From Chryseobacterium luteum (lineage in GTDB: Bacteria; Bacteroidota; Bacteroidia; Flavobacteriales; Weeksellaceae), in contig NZ_JPRO01000014.1 of NCBI RefSeq assembly GCF_000737785.1, positions 124,001 through 188,000 of the forward strand: 64,000 nucleotides of DNA, read 5' to 3'. Shown here piece by piece: positions 17,116-25,853 of this stretch. Below the pieces are notes generated by a model, which was given only the letters and a program-made list of their open reading frames with translations, searched no databases and had not been told where the DNA came from. Within the stretch, counting starts at the first letter, position 1. Every line of letters begins with the position of its first letter. The translations under genes and the position numbers were made by a program.

Positions 17116-17823
17116 TTAATTGGATACTTTGTAAATATAAAAAGATCCTATACTGGTGCTCAGTATTGATCCATCCAAAAGAGAAGATCCCGTAAGCCCG
17201 AATGAGATTTTATCTCCAGCCTGAAACGTATAAAGTGAATTAAGGGAGCCTTCAGAAATCGTCAAGCTTAAGAGAAGTGGAACTGTAATCCCGCTGAATA
17301 CACGGTTGTCAATAAGAGTAGCTACTCCTGCTCTGTCCCTTAAGATACCTATCCCCGGCGTATTGGTAAGAACAGCTGCCTGAAGGCCTGCACCATAACG
17401 GAAAGAAAATCCTACAGCATATACACCATTAGATGGTACGGTATACGTATGATCAGTATCGGAGAATAAAGCTGCAGATCCCAATGATCTTTCAGAAGCT
17501 AAGAAGTTGACAGATCTGAATCCCGTCGGGAAAAGCCCCAGACTGATCAGGGTGAGCCCTGAGGTTTTCTTCGCTGCGTATACGGAAGAGTTGACAGCTG
17601 AATCGTAAAGTAGTTGCGGATCGGCTTTAGAAACCTGTGCAGTTCCGGTATTAACTACTAAAAGTTCATAACCCGGAAGGGTTGGGGTAACAGGTGTATC
17701 ACGCACCTTCATCGTTCCATTTACATCTAATGTAGCACTTGGCGCAGATGTATTAATCCCAACTTGGGAAAATGTGGGAATAAAAGATAATCCCAGAAAC
17801 AGGCTGTAAAGTTTGGTTTTCAT
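17116..17823 (-). CDS. Secreted C1q/TNF-like jelly-roll protein with adhesin-type N terminus
   Basis: A 235-residue secreted protein. The signal peptide ends near FS/Q (residue 20). Immediately after it is VGINTSAPSATLDVNGTMKV, the short repeat seen at the start of Bacteroidota surface and tail-fibre-like proteins. The C-terminal ~150 residues are β-rich, with features of a C1q-like trimeric domain (YTVPSNGVYAVGFSFRYG, FQAGDKISFGLTGSS). I chose the ATG at 17823 because it directly precedes the signal peptide; the frame is open 24 codons further. Probably a surface or extracellular binding protein; the ligand is unknown. Confidence 0.65.
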   Translation of the reverse strand: MKTKLYSLFLGLSFIPTFSQVGINTSAPSATLDVNGTMKVRDTPVTPTLPGYELLVVNTGTAQVSKADPQLLYDSAVNSSVYAAKKTSGLTLISLGLFPTGFRSVNFLASERSLGSAALFSDTDHTYTVPSNGVYAVGFSFRYGAGLQAAVLTNTPGIGILRDRAGVATLIDNRVFSGITVPLLLSLTISEGSLNSLYTFQAGDKISFGLTGSSLLDGSILSTSIGSFYIYKVSN

Positions 17824-18138
17824 AATTAATTTTTTAATTAGTTTTCGGGTAAGTAATGCAAAAAACACACCTTGTATTATGACATTTACATACATTTGTT
17901 GATGATAATGTAAATGTTTTAAACATAGGCTTATTATTTTAATATATAAATCTCTGTAGTAGTTTACATATCATTATTTTTTAATTGCATGAAACAAAAG
18001 TAAATTATTTATTTTAATATTTATGTATATTCATAATTAATTATTTCATCAATATTTATAATTCCCACATTAGGGACGGCTTGATCTGTAATTATTTATA
18101 GTATTTAAACCTGTTTGTTGTATCAGCTGGATAATAAT
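17824..18138. other. AT-rich gap with a 9-bp inverted repeat
   Basis: No gene was found. ACATTTACA (17882-17890) and TGTAAATGT (17909-17917) form an inverted repeat with an 18-nt spacer, about 60-95 nt upstream of the C1q-like gene. It could be an operator or simply AT-rich sequence. The rest is low-complexity AT-rich DNA. Confidence 0.4.
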
Positions 18139-18172
18139 CAAAAAAACACTGCCTTAAGAGCAGTGTCAATTG
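18139..18172 (-). terminator. Terminator after pheA
   Basis: On the minus strand ACACTGC and GCAGTGT form a stem around a CTTAAG-type loop, followed by a run of seven T. It is 18 nt beyond the pheA stop. Confidence 0.8.
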
Positions 18173-18189
18173 ATTCAGGTGAATATTTT

Positions 18190-19038
18190 TTAACTTTCGA
18201 GAAGAAATTCTTTATAATTTCCCAGAAAATCTACTTCTGCATTGATAGATTTTAGTTCCAGTAATGCATTTCCGTGAAGTACCTCATCCCACTTTCCAAC
18301 GACATTGATGAAGAAGAAATAATTGCCCAGACCTGTTTTCAGCGTTCGGGATTCAATTTTGCTGAGGTTCATTTTTCTCCAGGCAAAAACAGAAAGTACC
18401 TGGTGAAGTCCACCGGCATGATCTTCCGGAAGATTGATCAGCATACCGGATTTTTCACCCAAAACTTCAAGGCTGTCATTATGGTATTTTGTGTGATCTT
18501 TGGATATCACAATAAACCGGGTGTGGTTCTGCTCAAAATCCTGGATATTTCTGTTAACGATTTTCAGCCCGTATAAATTGGCTGCAAACTGATTGGCGAC
18601 CGCTGCAATTTTGAGATCCCTATTTTCGGAAACATATTTTGCTGCAGCTGCTGTAGAAGAAAAATCCTGCCTGGTTATTTCTTTATATTGAGTGTCCAGA
18701 AAATGGAAGCTTTGCGCCAAAGCCTGCGGATGCGAGTATATTTTTTCCACTTCATCCACAGTATTCTCAGGATGGATCATCAGGTGATGGGCAATAGGCA
18801 TCACGCCTTCCGCTTCAATCTTGATGGAGGGTGTTTTGTATAAATAATCCAGCGTCATAGAAACGGTTCCCTCAATAGAGTTTTCCAAAGGGACTACGGC
18901 TTTTTCGGCTTCTCCGCTTTGAACAGCATTAAAGCAGTCCAGGATATTAGCCTGTGGTAAAAGTTCTTCCCCCGGAAAAAGCTGTGTAGCGGCAAGCTGT
19001 GTGAAACTTGCATGAGGCCCCAGAAAAGCAATCTTCAT
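18190..19038 (-). CDS. pheA: Prephenate dehydratase
   Basis: A 282-residue monofunctional prephenate dehydratase converting prephenate to phenylpyruvate for phenylalanine synthesis. The catalytic domain spans about 1-180 with FLGPHASFTQLAA, VVPLENSIEGTVS and NHTRFIVIS. The C-terminal ACT domain (about 195-280) has GGLHQVLSVFAWRKMNLSKIESR, the GALV/ESRP-type phenylalanine-binding region, so feedback inhibition is expected. No chorismate mutase domain is fused. It stands alone in this window. Confidence 0.95.
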   Translation of the reverse strand: MKIAFLGPHASFTQLAATQLFPGEELLPQANILDCFNAVQSGEAEKAVVPLENSIEGTVSMTLDYLYKTPSIKIEAEGVMPIAHHLMIHPENTVDEVEKIYSHPQALAQSFHFLDTQYKEITRQDFSSTAAAAKYVSENRDLKIAAVANQFAANLYGLKIVNRNIQDFEQNHTRFIVISKDHTKYHNDSLEVLGEKSGMLINLPEDHAGGLHQVLSVFAWRKMNLSKIESRTLKTGLGNYFFFINVVGKWDEVLHGNALLELKSINAEVDFLGNYKEFLLES

Positions 19039-19149
19039 AATTTATTATTTATAATTGTAAATGATATTGGAAGTGCAAAGATGCAAATTAGTTTAAAAAC
19101 AACATCTTTCATGCTGTCCTTTTTCTAACCTTTACTTTCTGCTGAAGTC

Positions 19150-19560
19150 TTACCTCTCCCAGTTCTCCTCAATAAGCTTCATAAGAAAATCAGGACACCT
19201 TATAATTTTATTGGTTTTTGCATCTAAAAAGAACAAAGTAGTGGATGCTTCGGTGATTTTAACCTTTTCTTCGTTGAAAATTTCATACTCAAACTCTATT
19301 CTTACTCCCGGTATTTTTTTTACATACGTATGGATTTCTAATTTTTGATCATACAGCGCCGGGCGGATGTACTTAATTTTATAGTCGGAAACCGGAAGCC
19401 AAATTCCTTGGTTTTCAATTTCATCGTATGAGATTCCTATGCTTCTGAAGAGTTCTACTCTGCCAATTTCGAAGTACTGTGCATAGTTCCCGTAGTACAC
19501 ATATTTCATAGGGTCTGTTTCAGCATAACGTACTCTTAATGAGTGTGTTGTATGTATCAT
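19150..19560 (-). CDS. Acyl-CoA thioesterase, 4-hydroxybenzoyl-CoA thioesterase/YbgC type
   Basis: A 136-residue hotdog-fold thioesterase. The catalytic motif RVRYAETDPMKYVYYGNYAQYFE (starting at residue 9) has the active-site Asp in ETD and the GNY..YFE helix typical of the YbgC/4HBT family. Length is normal. It would hydrolyse short acyl-CoA or acyl-ACP. It runs divergently from dnaA and 111 nt upstream of pheA; no link between these is apparent. Confidence 0.85.
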   Translation of the reverse strand: MIHTTHSLRVRYAETDPMKYVYYGNYAQYFEIGRVELFRSIGISYDEIENQGIWLPVSDYKIKYIRPALYDQKLEIHTYVKKIPGVRIEFEYEIFNEEKVKITEASTTLFFLDAKTNKIIRCPDFLMKLIEENWER

Positions 19561-19696
19561 TTTTAGTCTTTAATTATACATACAAATATATTTTTAAATA
19601 ATCAATACCCGCAATATTTTTTTTTGAAAAGAAAAAATTGGACCTTTGTCTCCCTTCTACAAAAAGTACTAACAAAGATTTAATCGGGGCATAAAT

Positions 19697-21151
19697 ATGG
19701 ATGAAAATTTAATGATGATATGGCAGAAATGCATTCAGTTCATGCGGGATAATTTGAACGCAGCTGAAGACAATTCTGATCTTAAGAAGCTTGAAAAATC
19801 CTTCGACATGCTATTCGATAAGGTACAGCCGCTTTCGCTGGTTGCCAATAACCTTACGCTTATAGTGCCGAGCGATTTTTACAAGGAATATATTGAGGAT
19901 AATTACCTGTCCCTGCTTTCTGCTGCCCTGAAGAAAAATCTTGGAAAAGGAGTGAAATTGTGGTACTCAGTAATGGAAAACAGGCCTACCGGAGAGGAAA
20001 AGCCAGTGACAATGAACATGAAGGGGAAAAGCGTTCCCACCCCGAAAATGCAGGAAACAATGCCGCAGGGATTCTCTGCCAATATTGTTAATCCTTTTGT
20101 AGTGCCAGGAATCAGAAAAGTAAATATAGATTCTAACCTGAAGTCTGACTACTCTTTCGATAATTATATAGAAGGAGAAAGTAATAAATTTGCTGCTACG
20201 GTAGCAAGATCTATTGCTAAAAGACCGGGAGCAACGGCTTTCAACCCATTATTTCTTCACGGAGGATACGGGGTTGGAAAAACACACCTGGGGCAGGCTG
20301 TAGGCCTTGAAGTGAAAAGTCAGTTTCCCGATAAAGTAGTTCTTTATCTGTCTTCTGAAAAATTCATCCAACAGTTCATTTCTGCCGCGAAAGCTCATAA
20401 ACAGACTGAATTTGCCAACTTCTACCAGATGGTGGATGTTCTGATCATTGATGATATTCAGTTCCTGTCAGGTAAATCTGCCACACAGGACAGTTTCTTC
20501 CACATCTTTGACCATCTGCACCAGAACGGAAAACAGATCATCCTTACATCAGATAAGGCGCCTGCTGATATTATGGATATTCAGGAAAGAATTGTTTCCC
20601 GTTTCAAATGGGGGCTTTCTGCTGAAATCAAATCTCCGGATCTTTCCACAAGAAGACAGATCATCGTAGACAAGTTAAGCAGAGACGGAATCGTTCTTCC
20701 CGGTGATATGCTTGATTTCCTTGCGGCAGAAGCTAAGACCAATGTAAGAGAGCTTATCGGGGTAATTAACTCTGTCATTGCTTATTCTACGGTTTATAAA
20801 ACAGACTTAAGCCTTGAATTGCTGAAAGATACGATCAATAAGATTGCTGCCAACCAGAAGAAAGTCATCAATATCCCTTACATTCAGGAAGTGGTGTGCG
20901 ATTATTTTGGAATCAAAAAAGAACAGCTTCTTTCCAAAACCAGAAAAAGAGAAATCGCTCTTCCAAGACAATTGGCGATGTATTTCTCAAAGGAGTTAAC
21001 GAATGCTACCTTTACAAAGATCGGTGAGGAAATGGGCGGAAAAGACCATTCAACGGTAATGTATGCCTGTGATACCATTAAAGATGTATCGAAAATTGAT
21101 AAAGAAGTCAAAAAGTACGTTAAAGACCTTGCGGAAAGAATCAAAAAATAG
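19697..21151 (+). CDS. dnaA: Chromosomal replication initiator protein DnaA
   Basis: A 484-residue AAA+ initiator that binds oriC and opens it. The N-terminal interaction domain (about 1-90) and a linker are followed by the AAA+ core with Walker A GGYGVGKTH (about 189-197) and Walker B VLIIDDIQFLSGK. The C-terminal DNA-binding domain has the signature MGGKDHSTVMYACDTI near residue 450. I found no cluster of TTATCCACA-type boxes in the 136-bp upstream gap, so the origin is probably elsewhere. The downstream order LMW phosphatase - methyltransferase is typical of flavobacteria. Confidence 0.98.
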   Translation: MDENLMMIWQKCIQFMRDNLNAAEDNSDLKKLEKSFDMLFDKVQPLSLVANNLTLIVPSDFYKEYIEDNYLSLLSAALKKNLGKGVKLWYSVMENRPTGEEKPVTMNMKGKSVPTPKMQETMPQGFSANIVNPFVVPGIRKVNIDSNLKSDYSFDNYIEGESNKFAATVARSIAKRPGATAFNPLFLHGGYGVGKTHLGQAVGLEVKSQFPDKVVLYLSSEKFIQQFISAAKAHKQTEFANFYQMVDVLIIDDIQFLSGKSATQDSFFHIFDHLHQNGKQIILTSDKAPADIMDIQERIVSRFKWGLSAEIKSPDLSTRRQIIVDKLSRDGIVLPGDMLDFLAAEAKTNVRELIGVINSVIAYSTVYKTDLSLELLKDTINKIAANQKKVINIPYIQEVVCDYFGIKKEQLLSKTRKREIALPRQLAMYFSKELTNATFTKIGEEMGGKDHSTVMYACDTIKDVSKIDKEVKKYVKDLAERIKK

Positions 21152-21281
21152 AAAATAATTTAATCTGAATATTGAAATGGAGAATAGCTGTATTCTTCAT
21201 TTTTTATTTAGTTTTGTTCCAGATGAAAGTTGCAAAATCTTTTAATAATTAAATCATTTAATCTTTCAATTGAAAAGTGAT

Positions 21282-21731
21282 ATGAAAATATTGATGGTCT
21301 GCCTCGGAAATATTTGCAGAAGCCCTTTAGCAGAAGGTATTATGAAGATAAAAGTTCCTGAAAGCTTTTTTGTAGACTCAGCGGGAACGATCTCCCTGCA
21401 TGAAGGGGAACATCCGGATAAAAGAGCGATAAAGACAGCTGCGAACCATAATATTGATATTTCAAAACAGAAATCGAGACCGGTTACCAAGGCGGATTTT
21501 GATACTTTTGATAAGATATTCTGTATGGACATTGACGTATATGAAGATGTGATCTCAAAAGCACAGAATGAAGAACAGCGCCGGAAAGTATCATTATTTA
21601 TGTCTGCATTAGGGGATCATGAAAATGCAGAAGTTCCGGATCCGTACTGGGGAGATATGAATGATTTTGAAGCGGTTTTCCAGTTGCTGGACAGAGGTTG
21701 TGATGCTATTAAGAACCAAATCCTGTCATAA
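21282..21731 (+). CDS. Low-molecular-weight protein-tyrosine phosphatase
   Basis: A 149-residue LMW-PTP. The P-loop CLGNICRSP (about residues 7-15) has the nucleophilic Cys and the Arg of CX5R, and PDPYW near the C terminus contains the general-acid Asp. It may dephosphorylate phosphotyrosine proteins, for example in polysaccharide export control, but no partner kinase is adjacent. A TTG 4 codons upstream could start the same frame; the ATG at 21282 is preferred. It is followed directly by the NTF2-like gene. Confidence 0.92.
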   Translation: MKILMVCLGNICRSPLAEGIMKIKVPESFFVDSAGTISLHEGEHPDKRAIKTAANHNIDISKQKSRPVTKADFDTFDKIFCMDIDVYEDVISKAQNEEQRRKVSLFMSALGDHENAEVPDPYWGDMNDFEAVFQLLDRGCDAIKNQILS

Positions 21732-21732
21732 T

Positions 21733-22236
21733 ATGAAGCCATTAATTCTCCTGCTTTTTTTAAGCTTTAATTTTTCTTTTGCCCAAATCCGTGATGAAAC
21801 TGCGATCCGTAAACTGATGGATGAATTCATGCAGTGCATCAGGACCCGGGATGAAGCCAGATTTTCTTCTTTATTTCAGGAACCTGTGCTTTGGACCGGA
21901 ATTTATACCGACAGGACCCAGGCAAAACGTCTGGAAAAAGATCCTAAGGCAGAATATTATTTTACGGATGATTATAAAGCCTTTATCAGAAGTTTTAAAG
22001 ATGATAAATCTGAAGAAAGATTTGACAATATCAAAATCATTGAAGATGGAGCAATAGCTTCTGCCAGCTTCGATTACAGCTTCTGGTACGACGGAAAAAT
22101 GGAGAACTGGGGAAAAGAGATCTGGACCCTGATGAAGATCCACGGAACATGGAAAATTACTTCGGTGACCTTCTCCATGGATCTCGCGAAATATTTCCCT
22201 CAGCCTTCACTTAAAGAAAGAACTAAAAAACAATAA
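21733..22236 (+). CDS. Secreted NTF2/SnoaL-like protein
   Basis: A 167-residue protein with a signal peptide ending FSFA/Q (about residue 17). The mature part follows the NTF2-like cone fold: an α-helix with RKLMDEFMQCIRTRDEARFSSLF, then strands ending WTLMKIHGTWKITSVTFS. Such domains bind small ligands or have lost activity. It starts 1 nt after the phosphatase stop and 1 nt before the methyltransferase ATG, so the three are one operon. The 44438 gene encodes a similar domain in the starch locus. Confidence 0.65.
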   Translation: MKPLILLLFLSFNFSFAQIRDETAIRKLMDEFMQCIRTRDEARFSSLFQEPVLWTGIYTDRTQAKRLEKDPKAEYYFTDDYKAFIRSFKDDKSEERFDNIKIIEDGAIASASFDYSFWYDGKMENWGKEIWTLMKIHGTWKITSVTFSMDLAKYFPQPSLKERTKKQ

Positions 22237-22237
22237 A

Positions 22238-22936
22238 ATGCTTTTTTTACTCCCAGCCTATTTATCAGAAAACACTTCTATTACTCATTTTTCACCTGTT
22301 CTGAAAGATTATATCATGCAGACGGATTATTTCTTTGTAGAAAATGAAAAAACCGCCAGAAAGGTTATTAAATTCTTTGCTCCCGAAAAGAAACAGTCTG
22401 ATCTGAAACTGTTTTTATTGGACAAATACACGGAAAATGCTGATATTAAAGAAGCCCAGAGCCTGATGCTGCAGGGACAGGACTTCGGACTGCTTTCTGA
22501 GGCGGGCCTTCCATGCATCGCAGATCCCGGAAACCTGATTGTGAAATGGTGTCACGAGAAAAATATCAGGGTGATTCCTGTTTCAGGACCTTCATCCATC
22601 ATTCTTGCTTTGATTTCGAGTGGATTTAATGGGCAGGAATTTACTTTTCATGGATATCTTCCGATAGATAAAGGAGAAAAGAAAAAACAGATCCAGCGCC
22701 TGGAAAGCCTGGTACAGCAAACCGGATATTCCCAGATCTTTATGGAAACCCCTTACAGAAATAATCCGCTTTTTGAAGACCTGACCAAGTTTTTATCACC
22801 GAATACCAAGCTTTGCATCGCAGCCAATATCAACGATCCGGAGCATGAATTCATTCAGACAAAAACCATCAACGACTGGAAAAAAGCTAAACCGGAGCTT
22901 CACAAAATTCCTGCGGTATTTGTCCTGGGGAAATAG
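22238..22936 (+). CDS. RsmI-like SAM-dependent methyltransferase (tetrapyrrole methylase fold)
   Basis: A 232-residue member of the tetrapyrrole methylase family close to RsmI, which 2'-O-methylates C1402 of 16S rRNA. GLLSEAGLPCIADPGN (about residues 88-103) and VSGPSSIILALISSGFNG are the SAM-binding and family signatures, and METPYRNNPLFEDL follows. RsmI proteins usually have about 270-290 residues; this flavobacterial paralogue is shorter at both ends. rRNA as substrate is inferred from the family. Confidence 0.8.
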   Translation: MLFLLPAYLSENTSITHFSPVLKDYIMQTDYFFVENEKTARKVIKFFAPEKKQSDLKLFLLDKYTENADIKEAQSLMLQGQDFGLLSEAGLPCIADPGNLIVKWCHEKNIRVIPVSGPSSIILALISSGFNGQEFTFHGYLPIDKGEKKKQIQRLESLVQQTGYSQIFMETPYRNNPLFEDLTKFLSPNTKLCIAANINDPEHEFIQTKTINDWKKAKPELHKIPAVFVLGK

Positions 22937-23051
22937 TTTCTCTGACATCATTGTGAACCATAAAGCAATCCCTACAGTAATTTTTCTATATTGTAGAGAT
23001 TGTTTTGTTGCATTATTGAGTCTTACATTTTCTTTACTCAAGCGTTTTTAC

Positions 23052-23128
23052 TCTCGCAGATTTAGCAGATCAAGCAGATCCTTTTGCATAATTATTATAA
23101 ATCTGCCCGATCTGCTAAATCTGCGAGA
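23052..23128. repeat. Palindromic dispersed element (TCTCGCAGATTTAGCAGAT family)
   Basis: A 19-bp arm at 23052-23070 is perfectly inverted at 23110-23128, with about 39 nt between them. Related AATCTGC/AATC(A)GCGAGA sequences occur at 31240-31305, 49945-50005 and 63920-63940. It lies 115 nt beyond the RsmI-like stop and could form a long RNA hairpin. No gene is present in the 327-bp gap 22937-23263. Confidence 0.75.
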
Positions 23129-23263
23129 TAAATAAATCATTTATCTCAATTTCCTACTGCCATTCGTAATAGGGCTCTACCCATGAAAAACATTTAACAG
23201 CCCTTAACATGCCCTTTGCATCATTCTTGCTCTATACAGTTTATAACACCAAAAAAATAAATT

Positions 23264-23641
23264 ATGTCTGACAAGAAATTAGCAGGACTTTGGATCGATA
23301 CGGAAAAAGCAGTGGTTGTAAAAAACCATGATGCTCAGAATGCATTTATGTTTTTCCTTTGTAGTCCGGTTAAAGCAGAAATACAGCATGGAAACTCAAG
23401 TGAAAATGCCGCCAATAATGCCGAACGTACCAACAAGGTAAAGTTCTTTAAAGAAATAGAACACCTTCTGACCAATTCTCAGGAAGTCTATATTACAGGC
23501 CCCGGAACCATTCAGGAGGAACTTAAAAAATATCTTCATGATACCGCCCAATTTAAAAATTTGACGATAACATTGGATACGGCACAAAAAATGTCGGACG
23601 AGGAGGTGTTAGAGACCGTAAAAGGTTTTTATAATTCTTAA
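23264..23641 (+). CDS. Small protein with possible eRF1/Dom34-like fold
   Basis: A 125-residue cytosolic protein. The pattern LAGLWIDTEKAVVV at the start, VYITGPGTIQEELKKYL in the middle and a C-terminal VLETVKGFY recalls the bacterial release-factor-like (BaeRF / translational machinery protein) family, in which WID..A and GPG..K..L segments recur. That family is thought to be related to eRF1/Dom34. The match is by eye only, so function is open. It stands alone, with its own terminator. Confidence 0.5.
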   Translation: MSDKKLAGLWIDTEKAVVVKNHDAQNAFMFFLCSPVKAEIQHGNSSENAANNAERTNKVKFFKEIEHLLTNSQEVYITGPGTIQEELKKYLHDTAQFKNLTITLDTAQKMSDEEVLETVKGFYNS

Positions 23642-23658
23642 ATCATTGATCATGCAAT

Positions 23659-23695
23659 AAAAATCCGGATATCAGCAATGGTATCCGGATTTTTA
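23659..23695 (+). terminator. Terminator after the 23264 gene
   Basis: AAATCCGGATA and TATCCGGATTT form an 11-bp stem around TCAGCAATGG-type loop sequence, followed by T-rich DNA. Confidence 0.8.
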
Positions 23696-23713
23696 TATCT
23701 ATTCAAAGGTATA

Positions 23714-24598
23714 TTATTTTTTTGTTCTTCCCGGTTTCCATTTTCTCCATAAGAAGAAGATGACAGGAATAATAAGTAAGAATGGCCATAAAGAAATAAT
23801 TCCCAGCAGAAAACTCATAAAACTGTTCCAGCCCTCTGTCACAGAATCTGCAAAGCGGCTTCCAAAACCGATCTTTGAAGTTGCAGAGCTTCTCACTTTC
23901 TCTTTATATAAACTCAGATTAAGAGTGCTGTATTTCACACGGTCATCAATGACGCGGAGCCTGCCTTCAGCAACATCAATTTCATCTTCCAGTTCGCGGA
24001 TGGTTTCCTGAATTTCAATCATATCTTTCGTGGTAGAAGCACTTCGGAGCATATCGCGGTATTTCTCGAGATAGATCTTTTTATTGGTTAATTTAATAGA
24101 AACATCAGTGTATTCTTCAGTAACATCATCGGACGAAATATTTTTGGACAAGACTGAACCCACACCATCAGAAAATGAATTGACCAATGCATCAAAATTT
24201 TTATGCGGTACACGGATAACAAGATCCAGATTATCATCCATATCTGTATTCTGGAACTGCTCATTTTGGATATAAGCATCATTCTTCTTCAGAATATCTC
24301 CAACCTGATTCTGGGCTTTTTTAATATCCCCAACCTGGATTTTCATGTTCCCGTTTTTAATGATCTTTTTAGCAATAGTGTCGATCTTCTTTGGAGCTAT
24401 GGAAGGTTGAGGCGATTTATTTTCTTCCGGTAGTAATTTTTCAGTAATAGTATTCGGAGGAGCAACCATCTCATATTCAGCGACAGCGACAGCTTTATCA
24501 GCAGATGCTGCCGGAGAGGAATTAACAGCTTCCGGTTCGGATTTCTTGCATCCGCTCATCAAAAGAACCAGGCATAAAGGTAGAAATAATTTGGTCAT
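23714..24598 (-). CDS. DUF4349 lipoprotein with C-terminal membrane segment
   Basis: A 294-residue lipoprotein (lipobox LMSGC, Cys17). After a low-complexity linker the DUF4349 core appears: KNGNMKIQVGDIKKAQNQV, a long α-helical/coiled segment with ELEDEIDVAEGRLRVIDDRVKYS (about 200-225), then a transmembrane helix (about 262-282) and a basic tail. The combination of lipid anchor and C-terminal TM is typical of the family, whose role is unknown. It is monocistronic. Confidence 0.75.
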   Translation of the reverse strand: MTKLFLPLCLVLLMSGCKKSEPEAVNSSPAASADKAVAVAEYEMVAPPNTITEKLLPEENKSPQPSIAPKKIDTIAKKIIKNGNMKIQVGDIKKAQNQVGDILKKNDAYIQNEQFQNTDMDDNLDLVIRVPHKNFDALVNSFSDGVGSVLSKNISSDDVTEEYTDVSIKLTNKKIYLEKYRDMLRSASTTKDMIEIQETIRELEDEIDVAEGRLRVIDDRVKYSTLNLSLYKEKVRSSATSKIGFGSRFADSVTEGWNSFMSFLLGIISLWPFLLIIPVIFFLWRKWKPGRTKK

Positions 24599-24747
24599 AC
24601 ATATTTTTCTTGAATCTTATCAAAAATTATGCTTAAATCTCCATTTTGTTATAAATTGATATGATTTGTTAGAAATGATTGGGATTTATTTATTTTTAAT
24701 AGGTTTGAAAACAGTATGAAATCTAAATTATTTTCTATTTTTAATGA

Positions 24748-25815
24748 ATGAAAAAAAGTCTTTTAGCATTCGTGTTTTCTCCATTTTTAATATACGCCCA
24801 GGAAGTCCCGAAACTTACCGATGAAATGGCAGCTAAACTATTGGAAAAGCCGCTTCACTGCATCAGCCAGGAATATCCAAATAAAACGGCACACATCATC
24901 AATAATGCCGGCGAAGTTACTTTGACGCCAAAAGATCTTCACCCAAGCTTTTACGGCTGTTTCGACTGGCACAGTTCCGTTCACGGACACTGGATGTTGG
25001 TAAGGCTTCTGAAAACTAAACCCAATCTGGCTAATGCAAAAGAGATTGAAAAGATTCTTGACCATTCGTTAAGTAAAGAAAATCTGAAGGCTGAGGCCGA
25101 TTATTTCACAAAATATCAGCTTACAACCACTTTTGAAAGAACCTATGGCTGGGCCTGGCTGCTGAAGCTTGATGAAGAGCTGACAACATGGAATCATCCC
25201 AAAGCTAAGATCTGGCACGAGAACATAAAACCTCTTACCGATCAGATTTTGAAATCTTGGAAAGTCTATCTTCCGAAACAGACGTATCCGAACAGAACCG
25301 GAGTTCACCCGAATACAGCCTTTGGCCTGGCCTTCGCCATCGATTGGGCGGTCGCAAATCATGATAAGGAATTCGAGAACCAGCTGAAAGAAAAAGCAAA
25401 ATATTTTTATGGAAAAGATGAGAAAACGCCTGCTTACCTGGAACCTGACGGATCAGACTTCTTTTCGCCCAGCCTTGAAATTGCAGATCTGATGAGAAGA
25501 GTACTGCCGCAAAAAGAATTTGTCCTGTGGCTGAACAGTTTTTATGAGAAAAGAAGTTTGGAGAATATTGAAAAAATCCCTGTTGTAAGTGATCTTAGCG
25601 ATTATCAGACCGTTCACCTGGTTGGGCTTTCTTTCTCCAAGGCATGGTGCATGAAAGGAATATCAAAGGCTCTTCCGGAGGGCCATCCATTAAAAAAAGA
25701 TTTTAAGAAAACGGCAGATGTATTTCTGGCTAACGGACTTCCTTTATTGTTTCAGGGGAACTATGGCGGAGACCACTGGCTGGCGAGTTTTGCGGTTTAT
25801 TCCCTGGAAGATTAA
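24748..25815 (+). CDS. DUF2891 secreted protein
   Basis: A 355-residue exported protein with a signal peptide (ending IYA/Q, about residue 17). The family core starts with LLEKPLHCISQEYPNK and HPSFYGCFDWHSSVHGHWMLVRLL (about residues 67-90), and ends with GNYGGDHWLASFAVYSL. The DUF2891 fold is an α/α barrel with conserved Trp/His residues suggestive of carbohydrate or peptide enzymes, but no reaction is known to me. It is followed after 38 nt by an AraC regulator. Confidence 0.8.
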   Translation: MKKSLLAFVFSPFLIYAQEVPKLTDEMAAKLLEKPLHCISQEYPNKTAHIINNAGEVTLTPKDLHPSFYGCFDWHSSVHGHWMLVRLLKTKPNLANAKEIEKILDHSLSKENLKAEADYFTKYQLTTTFERTYGWAWLLKLDEELTTWNHPKAKIWHENIKPLTDQILKSWKVYLPKQTYPNRTGVHPNTAFGLAFAIDWAVANHDKEFENQLKEKAKYFYGKDEKTPAYLEPDGSDFFSPSLEIADLMRRVLPQKEFVLWLNSFYEKRSLENIEKIPVVSDLSDYQTVHLVGLSFSKAWCMKGISKALPEGHPLKKDFKKTADVFLANGLPLLFQGNYGGDHWLASFAVYSLED

Positions 25816-25818
25816 AGG

Positions 25819-25849
25819 TTGTAAGCACAGAATATATTGGCTACATTTG
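25819..25849 (+). promoter_or_regulatory. Promoter for the AraC regulator
   Basis: TTG at 25819-25821, a 20-nt spacer, then TACATTTG at 25842-25849. Both elements match the consensus. The ATG at 25854 follows within 5 nt, so the message would be leaderless or nearly so. Confidence 0.6.
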
Positions 25850-25853
25850 TGTT

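Noticed and set aside
19561-19696. oriC next to dnaA
   Set aside because: The 136-bp upstream gap has no cluster of TTATCCACA-like boxes and no AT-rich unwinding repeat; in this group the origin is often not adjacent to dnaA.
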